A program made the position numbers and the translations under genes. DNA of 64,000 nt from Desulfovibrio desulfuricans DSM 642 (GTDB lineage: Bacteria; Desulfobacterota; Desulfovibrionia; Desulfovibrionales; Desulfovibrionaceae): contig NZ_ATUZ01000011.1 of assembly GCF_000420465.1 (NCBI RefSeq), positions 744,001-808,000 on the forward strand. Direction: 5' to 3'. Numbering within the stretch: the first letter of the stretch is position 1; every line of letters begins with the position of its first letter. Below the pieces are notes generated by a model that did no database searches, was not told the DNA's origin, and saw only the letters and a program-made list of their open reading frames with translations. This document shows positions 43,685-53,511 of this stretch, in pieces.

Positions 43685-44656
43685 TTAGCGGCCCATGAGT
43701 TCATCAAGCGTAAACACCAGGTCAAGGTCACCGTAATCCGCAGAAGGCGGGGGCGGGAACTGGCCGCTATTGGCAGTGCGTACAATGGCGCTCGCTGCGG
43801 ATGCGTCAAACTGCGCATTGCCCGAACTGTGCGTTACTACGGGATTCTGCAACAGCTTGCCCTGGGCGTCTACCTTGACGTTGATGATGCAGCGCAGGTT
43901 CAGGCGGCTGGCCGAGGTAAAGCCCCAGTTGGGCCGTACTGCCAGCATGACCTGCCCCATGTACACATCGCCAAGGCCACCGCCGCCGGGGCCGGTGCCT
44001 TCGCCGCCGCCGCCGCCCCTGTTGCCGCCTGCGCGGCGCTGGGCCTGGGCGAGAGCCTGCTCCACGGCATTGCCCCTGTCGCCGGAATCTGCCCGCGAGG
44101 TGGCTTTGCGCGCCTGTTGCAAGGCCGCTGCCACAGGGTCAACGTTGGACTTGGCGTCCTTGGATTCCTTGGCGTCCTTCTTGGCGTCCGCCTTGGGAGG
44201 CTCCGGCTTTTTCTGATCCTTTGGAGCTTCCTTATGCGGTTCTTCCTTGGGCTTGGGCTTGTCTTCCTTTTTCTGCGCGATGGGTTTCGCTTCTTCCTTG
44301 GGTTCCGGCTTGGGCTGCGGTTTGGGCTCGGGCTTGGGCTCGGGCTTTTTCACAGCCGCTGTATCCTGCTTGGGCTGCGGCGGAACAGGTTTGGGCTCTT
44401 TAACTTCAACGCGCTCGGGCGCGGCCACTTCCGCCTTGGGGGCGGGCGGCGTAGGCGCAAGGGGGCCATCGCCGGGCTGCCCCATATGCCCGAGTATGGG
44501 CGAGGGGGTACGGTTGCCGCCTGTGGCACCCTCAACCAGACTGATCATGACCGGAGGCGTGTCCAGCTTGATGGGCGGGCTGCTGGGCCAGAACCATATC
44601 AGCAAAAATATGGCCGCGTGCAGGCAGAATGAAAGAACGTATGAGGCCAGGCGCAT
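43685..44656 (-). CDS. tolA: TolA-like energy transducer
   Basis: A 323-residue protein with one N-terminal helix (about 5-24), a Pro/Lys/Glu-rich periplasm-spanning region (about 55-170; repeats such as KPEPKPEPKPQPKPEPKEE), a glycine-rich hinge, and a C-terminal TonB/TolA domain (about 225-320: LNLRCIINVKVDAQGKLLQN, SGQFPPPPSADYGDLDLVFT). Position directly after tolQ and tolR assigns it as TolA, which transmits the proton-driven TolQR motion to TolB and Pal. The Pro/Lys-rich region is more TonB-like than the helical domain of E. coli TolA. Confidence 0.88.
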   Translation of the reverse strand: MRLASYVLSFCLHAAIFLLIWFWPSSPPIKLDTPPVMISLVEGATGGNRTPSPILGHMGQPGDGPLAPTPPAPKAEVAAPERVEVKEPKPVPPQPKQDTAAVKKPEPKPEPKPQPKPEPKEEAKPIAQKKEDKPKPKEEPHKEAPKDQKKPEPPKADAKKDAKESKDAKSNVDPVAAALQQARKATSRADSGDRGNAVEQALAQAQRRAGGNRGGGGGEGTGPGGGGLGDVYMGQVMLAVRPNWGFTSASRLNLRCIINVKVDAQGKLLQNPVVTHSSGNAQFDASAASAIVRTANSGQFPPPPSADYGDLDLVFTLDELMGR

Positions 44657-44665
44657 AGAGCAATC

Positions 44666-45118
44666 CTATTTTCGGGCGCGTGCGGGCTTGCCGCCCTTGG
44701 GCGAGGCATCATCTGGCTGTTCGGCGATAACGCCGAGCTTTTCGATGCCCACGGCCTTGATGTGACCCATGACTTCCACAACGGTGCCGTAAGGCACTGC
44801 CTTGTCGGCCTGCAGAAAGAGCGTCTTGTTCTTTTCCTTGACCAGACGCTGCAAATACCCCTCAAGGTCTTCCATGGTGTCCACGGGGTACTCGTCAAGG
44901 TACATCTTGCCGTCATTTCGCACGGTCAACACCATGTGGTCGGCCTCGGTAGAAAGCACTTCTACCTGCTTGGTCTGCGGCAGATCCACGTCCAGCCCCT
45001 GACTCATCATAGGGGTAGCCACCATGAAGATGATCAGCAGCACCAACATGACGTCCACAAAGGGCGTGACGTTGATGTCCGAAACAAATTTGTTGCCGCC
45101 GCCAACACTAGCGCCCAT
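44666..45118 (-). CDS. tolR: TolR (ExbD family) proton-channel component
   Basis: A 150-residue protein with one N-terminal membrane helix holding the conserved protonatable Asp in [19 protein letters not shown], and a periplasmic ExbD/TolR domain ([18 protein letters not shown]). With TolQ it uses the proton gradient to power TolA. The start at 45118 lies one base after the tolQ stop. The C-terminal tail is basic. Confidence 0.94.
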   Translation of the reverse strand: MGASVGGGNKFVSDINVTPFVDVMLVLLIIFMVATPMMSQGLDVDLPQTKQVEVLSTEADHMVLTVRNDGKMYLDEYPVDTMEDLEGYLQRLVKEKNKTLFLQADKAVPYGTVVEVMGHIKAVGIEKLGVIAEQPDDASPKGGKPARARK

Positions 45119-45119
45119 G

Positions 45120-45815
45120 CTACATCTCCGTTGCGCCCGTGCGCTGCACGGGGCGGTGGGCGTTGATTTCGCGCTGGACTCGGTTGAGGAACACGCCGGC
45201 AAAATTCACCAGCAGCGTATCAACCTGCGAAAGCTTGCCCATGAAGATATTGAAGCCGATGGTGGCCGGAACAGCCACCGCCAGGCCGATGGCCGTAGCA
45301 ACCAGAGCTTCCGAAATACCGGGGGCAACGGTGGCCAGGGAGGCCGACTTGAGCATGCCGATGGAGTGGAAGGAGCTCATGATGCCCCAGACCGTGCCAA
45401 ACAGGCCGATAAAGGGGGCCGTGTTGGCGCAGGTGGCCAGAATAGACAGCGAGCTTTGCAGCCGGGCCAGTTCCGTGCCCACACCCTGACGCAGCGCGCG
45501 GCGAACGTTGTCGACCACCACTTCACTGCTGTTGCCAAGTTCTTTGGAACGGTTGAATTCAAGAACGCCCTGATGGGCGATGTAGTACAGCGGGGAAGTT
45601 GGGTCGGAACCCAAGGACTGCACGGCTTCGCGCAGATTGGCCGCCTTCTCGAACTTTTCCGTGCCGCTGAGAGCTTTTTTGTTAGCTGCGCTCAAGCCGA
45701 TGAATTTCTGGATCATCAGCCCCCAGCTCGCAATGGACATCATGACCAGAAACGCCAGCACCGCCTTGGCCACCAGGCTTGCCTGGGCGATCATCGAAAA
45801 AAAACTGAATTCCAT
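45120..45815 (-). CDS. tolQ: TolQ (MotA/TolQ/ExbB family) proton-channel component
   Basis: A 231-residue inner-membrane protein with three helices and the family regions [20 protein letters not shown] and [21 protein letters not shown], which line the proton path. The start at 45815 ([13 protein letters not shown]) has GGAG at 6-nt spacing; a longer reading upstream has no site. First gene of tolQ-tolR-tolA-TonB-C-tolB-pal on the minus strand. Confidence 0.95.
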   Translation of the reverse strand: MEFSFFSMIAQASLVAKAVLAFLVMMSIASWGLMIQKFIGLSAANKKALSGTEKFEKAANLREAVQSLGSDPTSPLYYIAHQGVLEFNRSKELGNSSEVVVDNVRRALRQGVGTELARLQSSLSILATCANTAPFIGLFGTVWGIMSSFHSIGMLKSASLATVAPGISEALVATAIGLAVAVPATIGFNIFMGKLSQVDTLLVNFAGVFLNRVQREINAHRPVQRTGATEM

Positions 45816-46368
45816 GAGGTTCTCCATATCTGCGCAACAACTGTGGTCTGTTTCAGTGCGCCGCAAAAAATGCCAGCACGGCAGACGCAAAGATGCGCCA
45901 ACCGTCACGGCGGAGCTGCGGAATCCCGCAAGGACTCTGCTGCGCAGCATGCTACGACTGGGGTAAACTTTCAAGAAATTTTTTAGAATCACCTTGCGGC
46001 TCCTCGCGGACAAGGAATTTCGAGTTTCACTGCTGGCTTGCCTGGCAGGGTTTGAAATACATGCTGCAATTTATGAAAAATTTAATTTTACACGTAAATC
46101 TGTTTGTTGTTGAAATTGGTCATATTTTATGTATATTAGAGCACAAGAGTTACGCTTTATGGTCCTTTCTTCAATAAACAGTACATGTGAAAATAGTTGT
46201 TATTCAGCGCGCACTGAACAAAAGTACCTTTTAAAGAATGTCTGTTTAGCCGTTTTGCGTAAAATTATCTTTTTCCATGAAGTGTTGCCAATGCCGTCTT
46301 CTGCGGTGTATGTAATCCGGGTCGAAGTAATTTTTAAAAGGTAGCGGAGCCATTCCGTCTGTAACTAT
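45816..46368. other. Divergent intergenic region between tolQ and the TolC-like gene
   Basis: About 550 bases that must hold promoters in both directions. The part from about 46040 to 46260 is strongly AT-rich; nothing else there is convincing as a gene or RNA. The immediate upstream sequence of the TolC-like gene has only a distant GGAG (about 46346). Confidence 0.5.
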
Positions 46369-47802
46369 ATGAAACGCTTTCCTGAACTGGGCCTCGTGTT
46401 TCTTGTTGTTGGTGCGCTTGCCGGCCCTGTGGGCAGCAATGCAGCGTTTGCCGATTCTTCTGTTGCCGCGCGTCCCTCGGGCAGCGCCGCCGTGCCCGTT
46501 TTTAGCGGAAGAACCTTGCCTTCGGGCAAAGACAATGCTTTGCCTTCCGGGGCAGTTTCCATGCCCGATGCTGTGGATCGCGCTTTGCGGCATAATCCGA
46601 GCCTGGGTTCGCAAGAGGCGCAGGGGCAGTCTTCTGAAGAGGCGCGCAAATCTGCGCGCGGGGCTTTTGGGCCCAAGCTTGGTACAACGTATTCCGCCTC
46701 CAAGCAGGAAAGAAAAACGTCGCCCGCCTTGCCCAGCAGTAGCAGACCAGCGGAAAAAGGCACATATACCTGGGCCGTGGAAATTTCTCAGCCAGTGTTT
46801 CAGGGGTTTCAGCTTCTGGCCAATTATCAGAAGGCAGCCCTTCAGGCTGACAGCGATAAAGCCTCGGTGCGCAATGCCGAACTGTCCATGACAGAAAGTG
46901 TTCAGACCCAGTTTCTGAATTATCTGCGGTACGAAGAAAGCGTGCGCAGCCAGCGTGATGCACTTGCCCGTTTGCAGGATCAGTTGCGCATCACCACTGC
47001 CTTTTTTGGTGTGGGCCTTCGCCCCCGGCTGGATGTGCTCCAGGCAGAAGTGGATGTGCGACAGGCCGAGAATACCTTGATTCAGGTCGAAAACAGCCGC
47101 GACACCAGCCTTGCCAAGCTGAATACCTTGCTGGGGCTGCCCGCCACGGCCAAGATCAAGTTTACCGGCAAGCTTGCCCATGTGCCCTTTACCCGTTCGC
47201 TGGAGCAGTGCCTTGAAGCGGCCTACCGCCAGCGGCCCGATCTTTACATGGCGGCGCGCTCGGTGGAAATCGCGGGCAAATCGCAGCAGGCCGTGCAGAG
47301 CGGCTATTATCCGCAGGTGGAAGCCTATTACAATGTTTCGCAGAGCGGCAATTCGCTTGATCTGCAGGAAAAGGGCGACCGGGGTTCACGCAGCTCCGTA
47401 TGGGAAGTGGGCGCCCGAGCCACCTGGGACGTTTTTCAGTGGGGAACCACGTATTATGCCGACAAAGAGGCAGGCTGGCTGGTCACAAAGATGCGCTATG
47501 CCGAAGAAGACCTGAAACTCAGCGTTGGCTACGACATCAAGTCGAAACTGCTTGCCGTGCAGGAAGCCGCCAAACGGATAACCGTGGCGGAAAAGGGCGT
47601 GGAGCAGTCTACTGAGGCATACAATGTGGCATTGGCCCGTTATCAGGAGCAGGTGGGCACCAACTTTGACGTGCTGGACGCTTCGTCCAAGCTCACCACC
47701 GCTCAGGCGACGTTAACAGGAGCAAAAGCCGATTATCTGACCGCTCTGGCGCAATTATATGTGGCCATGGGCGAATTTCACCCTGATCTTATGCGGCGTT
47801 GA
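46369..47802 (+). CDS. TolC-family outer membrane channel protein
   Basis: A 477-residue protein with a signal peptide (MKRFPELGLVFLVVGALAG and onward to about residue 28) and two tandem outer-membrane efflux domains. They are rich in long alpha-helical stretches (ADSDKASVRNAELSMTESVQ; LDVLQAEVDVRQAENTLIQV; FDVLDASSKLTTAQATLTG). Three copies form a channel-tunnel for type I secretion or drug efflux. No inner-membrane or adaptor partner is adjacent, so its pump is unknown. The ribosome binding site is weak, but the signal peptide fixes the start. It follows the tol operon divergently and precedes RNase J by 43 bases. Confidence 0.92.
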   Translation: MKRFPELGLVFLVVGALAGPVGSNAAFADSSVAARPSGSAAVPVFSGRTLPSGKDNALPSGAVSMPDAVDRALRHNPSLGSQEAQGQSSEEARKSARGAFGPKLGTTYSASKQERKTSPALPSSSRPAEKGTYTWAVEISQPVFQGFQLLANYQKAALQADSDKASVRNAELSMTESVQTQFLNYLRYEESVRSQRDALARLQDQLRITTAFFGVGLRPRLDVLQAEVDVRQAENTLIQVENSRDTSLAKLNTLLGLPATAKIKFTGKLAHVPFTRSLEQCLEAAYRQRPDLYMAARSVEIAGKSQQAVQSGYYPQVEAYYNVSQSGNSLDLQEKGDRGSRSSVWEVGARATWDVFQWGTTYYADKEAGWLVTKMRYAEEDLKLSVGYDIKSKLLAVQEAAKRITVAEKGVEQSTEAYNVALARYQEQVGTNFDVLDASSKLTTAQATLTGAKADYLTALAQLYVAMGEFHPDLMRR

Positions 47803-47845
47803 GCGACGGCACGACCTTAGCCGCGCCGCCCAAAAGTGATTACGA

Positions 47846-49504
47846 ATGAATGAACCTTATTTGAACATTACCCCCCTCGGGGGGCTGGGAGAGATCGGCC
47901 TCAACTGTCAGCTGTGGGAAACCTCCGGCGGCGTTGTGATGGTTGATTGCGGCCTCATGTTTCCTGACGACGCCCACCTTGGTGTGGACGTTGTTATCCC
48001 GCACTTTGGCGCTGTCAGCGGCATCAAGGACAAGCTGCTCGGCATTGTGCTGACGCACGGGCATGAGGATCACATTGGCGCACTGCCCTGGATCGTGCCT
48101 GAAATCAAGGGAACCCGTATCTATGGCTCACGCTTTACCCTGGCGCTTGTGGAACACAAGCTCAGGGAGCGGGAAATTCTGGATTGGGTGGAGCTGTGCC
48201 CTGTCGATATCAACACCGTGCTGCCTCTGGGCGACCTGACCTTTCATTTTTTCCCCGTCTGTCACTCCATTCCCGAAGGCTTTGGTCTGGGCATAGAAAC
48301 GCCCGTAGGCCGGGTGGTGCACAGCGGCGATTTCAAGATTGACCCGCATCCCCTTGACAGCACAGGCACCGACCTGAATCTTTTCCGCAATTTTGCCGGG
48401 CCGGACGGCGCACGGCTGCTGCTTTCGGATTCCACCAACATCGTGCGCGAGGGGCGTTCCCTCACGGAGCGCGAGGTCAAGGATTCGCTGGATAAAATAT
48501 TCGCCACGGCCGAAGGGCGCATCGTCATTACGCTCTTTTCCAGCCATATTCAGCGTATTCAGGAAGTTTTTGATCTGGCGCGCGAGCATGGGCGCACGGT
48601 GGTCATCAGCGGCAAATCGCTGGCGAACAATATTGAAATGGCGCGAGATCTTGGCATTGCCAAGCTGCCGCCTTCGTTTTTCAACGCGCACAACGGCGTA
48701 CCCGACCTGCCGGACGACCAGATCGTGCTGGTGGTGACAGGCGCGCAGGGCGAACCGCTCTCCGCCTTGTCGCGCATGGTGCTTGGCGGCCACAGACAGC
48801 TGGAGATCCGCAAGGGCGATACCGTGGTCATGAGTTCGCGTATGATCCCCGGCAATGCCAAGGCCATCTCCCGGCTGATCAACGAAATGTACCGCATCGG
48901 CGCAGAAGTGCTTTATGAAAGTGTTCACGCCATCCATGCCTCGGGGCACGGCCAGCGCGAAGAACTGCGCGATATGCTTGAGGCTGTGCGCCCCACGCTG
49001 TTTGTGCCTGTGCACGGCGAATACCAGCATCTGGTCAAGCATGGCCGCCTTGCTGTTGAATGCGGCGTGGAGCAGGACAACGTCATCCTGCTGGAAGACG
49101 GGCTGCCCCTTACCCTGCTCAAAGACTCCTTCCGCCTGGAACAGCGCGTTCCGGTCGAGTGTACGCTCGTGGACGGCAAGGGCGTGGGCGATGTGGGCTA
49201 CGCCGTGCTCAAGGAGCGCCGTATCCTGGGCGATGAAGGCATGGTCATTGTGGTGCTGGTGGTTGATTCAGAAACCGGCAGCATACTGCACGGGCCGGAA
49301 ATGATCTCCAAAGGCTTTGTGTTCGAGCAGCACTACAGCCACTTGCTGGAAGACGCCAAGTGCCTGGTGCTGGATGAGATTGAAGCGGCCCGCCCCGGTC
49401 AGCTTGGACGCTTGCAGGAAGGCATTCGTTCTTCGCTGCGGCGTTTCTTCCGCCGTGTGCTGGAGCGTGACCCCGTGGTCGTGCCCGTCATCAGCGAAGT
49501 CTAG
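47846..49504 (+). CDS. rnj: Ribonuclease J
   Basis: A 552-residue metallo-beta-lactamase/beta-CASP nuclease. Zinc ligands are in VLTHGHEDHIGALPW (residues about 71-85) and HSIPEGFGLGIETPVG, followed by VHSGDFKID, LLLSDSTN and the beta-CASP motifs VVISGKSLANNIEM and VVTGAQGEPLSALSRM. The last ligand lies in VHAIHASGHGQREELRDM. It degrades and matures RNA by 5'-to-3' exonuclease and endonuclease action. The start at 47846 has only a weak upstream purine run. Confidence 0.96.
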   Translation: MNEPYLNITPLGGLGEIGLNCQLWETSGGVVMVDCGLMFPDDAHLGVDVVIPHFGAVSGIKDKLLGIVLTHGHEDHIGALPWIVPEIKGTRIYGSRFTLALVEHKLREREILDWVELCPVDINTVLPLGDLTFHFFPVCHSIPEGFGLGIETPVGRVVHSGDFKIDPHPLDSTGTDLNLFRNFAGPDGARLLLSDSTNIVREGRSLTEREVKDSLDKIFATAEGRIVITLFSSHIQRIQEVFDLAREHGRTVVISGKSLANNIEMARDLGIAKLPPSFFNAHNGVPDLPDDQIVLVVTGAQGEPLSALSRMVLGGHRQLEIRKGDTVVMSSRMIPGNAKAISRLINEMYRIGAEVLYESVHAIHASGHGQREELRDMLEAVRPTLFVPVHGEYQHLVKHGRLAVECGVEQDNVILLEDGLPLTLLKDSFRLEQRVPVECTLVDGKGVGDVGYAVLKERRILGDEGMVIVVLVVDSETGSILHGPEMISKGFVFEQHYSHLLEDAKCLVLDEIEAARPGQLGRLQEGIRSSLRRFFRRVLERDPVVVPVISEV

Positions 49505-49580
49505 GGCAAAGCTACAGATAACAATCCAGATTATTGCGGGGCTGAGGGGTAATCCTTCTTCCCTAATAGCTTCAGTACCG

Positions 49581-49629
49581 CTCAAAAGCCGCTGCCGACT
49601 GCCTGTCGGTGGCGGCTTTGCTTTTGAGG
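49581..49629 (+). terminator. Terminator downstream of the RNase J gene
   Basis: AAAGCCGC (49585-49592) pairs with GCGGCTTT (49612-49619), with CCGAC/GTCGG inside and CAAAAG/CTTTTG outside. This is an extended hairpin ending in a T run about 80 bases after the stop. Confidence 0.78.
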
Positions 49630-49725
49630 GAAAGATGGGCAGGCGGAGTAGGCACGTGTCCTGTGCTGCGGCTCGGGAATACACGCGGCAGAAGCATGCA
49701 CGCTTCAGTTTGGCTCCGCACATAA

Positions 49726-49760
49726 AACGCGGTGCGTTTGCCAGGCAAACGCACCGCGTT
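49726..49760 (-). terminator. Terminator of the branched-chain amino acid transporter operon
   Basis: A perfect 17-bp stem, AACGCGGTGCGTTTGCC with GGCAAACGCACCGCGTT, around a tight loop. In the minus-strand transcript it is followed by UUUUAU. Confidence 0.9.
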
Positions 49761-49812
49761 ACTATCGATTGCAGCAAGGGTACTGGTTTCGCGCCGCTAT
49801 GGGGACAGCGGT

Positions 49813-50517
49813 CTACATGCCCAGATAGGCTGTGCGCACTTCTTCGCTGGTGAGCAGGTTGGCGGCTGTGTCGTGCATGACTATGCGGCCATTTTCCATA
49901 ACATAGCCGTGGTTGGCGATGCGCAGGGCCTGGTTGGCGTTCTGCTCCACCAGAAAGACCGTGGTGCCGTTGGAATTGACCTTCTGGATGATGGAAAAGA
50001 TCTGCTGAATGATGATGGGGGCGAGGCCAAGGGATGGTTCGTCCAGCAGCAGAAGCTTGGGACGGCCCATGAGAGCCCGGCTGATGGCAAGCATCTGCTG
50101 CTCGCCGCCGGAAAGGGTGCCGCCAGCCTGCTTGCGGCGCTCGGACAAAATGGGAAAAAGGCTGAACACATAGTCCAGATCGTCCTTCACGCCTGCCGGA
50201 TCACGACGCAAAAATGCGCCGAGGTCGAGATTTTCGCTGACGCTCAGATCGGGGAAAATCAGGCGGCCTTCCGGTACCTGCGAAATACCCAAGGTCACAA
50301 TTTCGTGCGGGGGCAACTGGTGAATGGGCTTGCCGTACCAGAGTATCTCGCCTTTTCTGGGGCGGTTGATGCCGCAGATAGTCATAAGCGTGGTGGATTT
50401 GCCCGCGCCGTTGGCCCCGATCAGGGTGACAATTTCGCCTTCCTCAATATTCAGCGAAATATCGCGCAGGGCCTGAATGTTGCCGTAATAGGTGTCTACG
50501 TTACGCAGCTCAAGCAT
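49813..50517 (-). CDS. livF: Branched-chain amino acid ABC importer ATPase LivF
   Basis: A 234-residue ATPase: Walker A GANGAGKST, signature LSGGEQQMLAISRALM, Walker B KLLLLDEPSLGLAP, and the LivF-type ending with an H-loop VEQNANQAL. One of two ATPases of the HAAT (Liv) importer. Its start overlaps the livG stop by 8 bases. It is the last gene of livKHMGF on the minus strand. Confidence 0.95.
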   Translation of the reverse strand: MLELRNVDTYYGNIQALRDISLNIEEGEIVTLIGANGAGKSTTLMTICGINRPRKGEILWYGKPIHQLPPHEIVTLGISQVPEGRLIFPDLSVSENLDLGAFLRRDPAGVKDDLDYVFSLFPILSERRKQAGGTLSGGEQQMLAISRALMGRPKLLLLDEPSLGLAPIIIQQIFSIIQKVNSNGTTVFLVEQNANQALRIANHGYVMENGRIVMHDTAANLLTSEEVRTAYLGM

Positions 50518-51295
50518 CGCTTTCTCCCAGATAAGCCTTGATGACGCGGGGGTTGGTGCGGATTTCAGCGGGGGTGCCTGTGGCGATGCAGGAGCCGTAT
50601 TCCATGACGTAGATGCGGTCGGAAAGCGACATGACCATGCCCATATCGTGCTCGATAAGCAGGATGGAGAGCTGCTGGTTGTCGCGGATGGAGCAGACCA
50701 GCTCCTTGAGTTCGTTGGTTTCCTGGGGGTTCATGCCCGCTGCAGGTTCGTCCAGCAGCAGCATGCGCGGCTCGGTCGCCATTGCGCGGGCGATTTCAAG
50801 CCGCCGCTGTGCGCCGTAGGGCAGGTTGTTGGCCGTTTCGTTCCAGAAATCCTGAAGCTTCACCAGTTCCAGAAGTTCATAGCTGCGGTCGATGCAGTCC
50901 TGCTCTTCACGGCGGGTGCGGCCATCGCGCACGATCGCGCCAAAAATGCCCGCCTTGGTGCGGCAGTGGCGGCCAATCATCACGTTTTCAAGCACGGTCA
51001 TTTCGCTGAAAAGGCGGATGTTCTGGAACGTGCGGGCCATGCCCATCGCCGTGATGAGGTGGGGCTTTTTGCCGTTGAGCAACTGCTTGTCGCCCGAGGC
51101 GTCGTGCAGAAACATCTGCCCCTCTGTGGGGGTGTAGATGCCGGTCACGCAGTTGAAAAACGTGGTCTTGCCTGCGCCATTGGGGCCGATAAGGGCAACG
51201 ATCTCGCCGCTGTTCACGGTGAGCGAAAGCTCGTTAAGCGCGCGGAGACCGCCAAAATCCTGAGAAAGATCCTTTACTTCCAGTACCGGTTTCAT
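50510..51295 (-). CDS. livG: Branched-chain amino acid ABC importer ATPase LivG
   Basis: A 261-residue ATPase with Walker A GPNGAGKTT, the LivG insertion GMARTFQNIRLFSEMTVLENV, signature region NLPYGAQRRLEIARAMA (a variant C-loop, normal for LivG) and Walker B RMLLLDEPAAGMNP. It pairs with LivF to power LivHM. Start overlaps the livM stop by one base. Confidence 0.95.
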   Translation of the reverse strand: MKPVLEVKDLSQDFGGLRALNELSLTVNSGEIVALIGPNGAGKTTFFNCVTGIYTPTEGQMFLHDASGDKQLLNGKKPHLITAMGMARTFQNIRLFSEMTVLENVMIGRHCRTKAGIFGAIVRDGRTRREEQDCIDRSYELLELVKLQDFWNETANNLPYGAQRRLEIARAMATEPRMLLLDEPAAGMNPQETNELKELVCSIRDNQQLSILLIEHDMGMVMSLSDRIYVMEYGSCIATGTPAEIRTNPRVIKAYLGESDA

Positions 51296-52515
51296 CAGCG
51301 GCCTCCTTCAGCACCGTGCAGGTTGCTGATGCGGTAGCGGCGTCGTTCGCCGCTGATGAGGCCCTGTGGCCGGAAGAGCATCATAATCACCATGATCGCT
51401 CCGAAAAGCAGCATGCGGTAGTCAGAGAAAGCCCGCAGATATTCCGGGGCAAGAATGAGAATCAGCGCTGCAATGACCACGCCCGCAATGGAACCCATGC
51501 CGCCCAGCACCACCATTGAAAGAATCATGGCTGATTCCATGAAGGTAAAGCTGGAGGGATTGATATAGGTGGTCTTGGCGGCAAAGATTACCCCGGCAAA
51601 GCCAGCCCAGCAGGAGCCGAGCGCAAAGGCCGAAAGTTTTACCCGCGTGATGTCCACGCCCATGGCCTCGCAGGCTATTTCGTCTTCCCGCAGGGCTTGC
51701 AGGGCCAGCCCCACGCGCGAATTCTTGAGCCGGGTGATAACCACAATGGTAACCACAACTGCGGCCAGCACCAGATAGTAGATGTAGGTGGTGGACGCGG
51801 TGATGTCCATGCTCATACCAAAAAAACCGGGGCGCGGAATGTCGCTAACGCCGCGTGGGCCGCCGGTGACGGTGTTCCAGTTTTGCAGGGTGAGGCGCAC
51901 AATTTCGCCAAAGCCCAGGGTCACAATGGCGAGGTAGTCGCCACGCAGCCGCAGCACGGGAAAGCCCAGGCCAAGGCCGAAAAGCACGGTGAGGAAACCG
52001 CCGATGGGCAGGCAGGTCCAGAAGCCGAGGCCGAAATACTGGTTCAGCAGGCCGTACGTATACGCGCCAATGGCGTAAAAAGCCACGTAGCCAAGCACAA
52101 GCTGGCCCGCCAGACCCACAACGATGTTCAGGCCCAGCGCCAGCATGACGTACAGCAGGGCGGAGATCATGATGTTGGTCTGATAGAAGGAACTGACCAG
52201 AGGCATGCCGATGAGCACAACGGCAAGCACGGCAAGCCCACCAAGGCGGAGGCCAGCGCTGTTTCTGAATGATTCAATAATCTCTGCCAGATTGAAGCAC
52301 TTGGGCAGGGTGATGATCTTGGCGCCAGCAGCTTTACGGCTGAAGCACCAGTCCCAGATAAGTGCAAGCACAAAAATGCCTGCGCCAAGAGCCAATATGC
52401 GGTCAAAACGCCAAACAACGGTTTTTGCCGCCACGTTCAGCTTGATGCCCAGCACCGGCAGGGTGAGCAACATGAACCACAGGGCTGCGATGGCGGCTTT
52501 AAGTATGCGCTGCAT
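51295..52515 (-). CDS. livM: Branched-chain amino acid ABC importer permease LivM
   Basis: A 406-residue membrane protein with about ten helices. It opens with a long hydrophobic N-terminal extension, then the LivM core (LGLNIVVGLAGQLVLGYVAF, GDYLAIVTLGFGEIVR) and the cytoplasmic coupling loop ALREDEIACEAMGVDITRVK. It forms the channel with LivH. Two bases separate it from livH. Confidence 0.94.
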   Translation of the reverse strand: MQRILKAAIAALWFMLLTLPVLGIKLNVAAKTVVWRFDRILALGAGIFVLALIWDWCFSRKAAGAKIITLPKCFNLAEIIESFRNSAGLRLGGLAVLAVVLIGMPLVSSFYQTNIMISALLYVMLALGLNIVVGLAGQLVLGYVAFYAIGAYTYGLLNQYFGLGFWTCLPIGGFLTVLFGLGLGFPVLRLRGDYLAIVTLGFGEIVRLTLQNWNTVTGGPRGVSDIPRPGFFGMSMDITASTTYIYYLVLAAVVVTIVVITRLKNSRVGLALQALREDEIACEAMGVDITRVKLSAFALGSCWAGFAGVIFAAKTTYINPSSFTFMESAMILSMVVLGGMGSIAGVVIAALILILAPEYLRAFSDYRMLLFGAIMVIMMLFRPQGLISGERRRYRISNLHGAEGGR

Positions 52516-52517
52516 GG

Positions 52518-53426
52518 CTACACCTTCTGCACTGTGGCTTTGCCCAAGATTCCGTCGGGCCTGAAAATGAGAATGAGGATAAGAATGCCGAAGGCCAGCA
52601 TGTCTTCGTAGTTGCCGGAAAAATAGCCCGTGGTGAAGCTTTCGGCCAGGCCAAGCACAAGCCCGCCCACCATTGCGCCGGGGATGGAGCCGATGCCGCC
52701 GAGCACTGCGGCGGTAAAGGCTTTAAGTCCAGCCAGAAAACCGATGCCAAAGTTGACCTGCCCCATGTGCGAGGCGATAAGCACGCCGCCAAGGGCCGCC
52801 AGGGCGGAACCGATGATGAACGTGAGGGAGATGATGCGGTCGGCATTGATGCCGAGCAAAAGGGCCATCTTGCGGTTTTGGGCCGTGGCGCGCATGGCTT
52901 TGCCCATGCGGGTGTAGCGGATGAAAAGCGAGAGCGAAACCATGGCAAAGGTGCTGACCATCAGGATGAGAAAGTCGCTGGCACCCATGACGTAGTCGAT
53001 GTGCTCAAGAAAATCCATTTCCGGCAGCAGGTTGGGAAAGGGCACAAAGTCGGATGTCTGCGCAAGCAGCACATAGTTTTGCAAAAAGATGGACATACCG
53101 ATGGCAGAGATAAGCGGCGACAGGCGCGGTGCGCCCCGCAGGGGCTTGTAGGCGACCTTTTCCAGCGTATAGCCGTAGGCGGAACACCAGACTATGGCCG
53201 CAAGAGCCGCCACAATAAGAATGCCGCCAGCAGGGAAGCCATAGACGCCAAGCGCGCCAGCTATTAGCAGGGCCGTGAAAGAGCCCAGCATATACACTTC
53301 GCCATGGGCAAAATTGATGAGCCCGATAATGCCGTAAACCAGCGTGTAGCCGAGGGCGATCAGCGCATAAATGCTGCCCCGGGTTAAACCGCCGAAAAAG
53401 AGCTCTATAAAAAATTGAATGTCCAT
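52518..53426 (-). CDS. livH: Branched-chain amino acid ABC importer permease LivH
   Basis: A 302-residue membrane protein with about eight helices. LivH features are the N-terminal GSIYALIALGYTLVYGIIGLINFAHG region (about residues 16-42), RATAQNRKMALLLGINADRI and VLGGIGSIPGAMVGGLVLGL. It follows the binding-protein gene after 120 bases that include a strong hairpin. Confidence 0.95.
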   Translation of the reverse strand: MDIQFFIELFFGGLTRGSIYALIALGYTLVYGIIGLINFAHGEVYMLGSFTALLIAGALGVYGFPAGGILIVAALAAIVWCSAYGYTLEKVAYKPLRGAPRLSPLISAIGMSIFLQNYVLLAQTSDFVPFPNLLPEMDFLEHIDYVMGASDFLILMVSTFAMVSLSLFIRYTRMGKAMRATAQNRKMALLLGINADRIISLTFIIGSALAALGGVLIASHMGQVNFGIGFLAGLKAFTAAVLGGIGSIPGAMVGGLVLGLAESFTTGYFSGNYEDMLAFGILILILIFRPDGILGKATVQKV

Positions 53427-53511
53427 GCAAACTCGCGCGCGGTACGGGGGGTGTCCCTGTTCGTTCCGCCTGTCCCGTTAATGCCGTCAGCTTCCGGCGA
53501 TGCGTGAAAAG

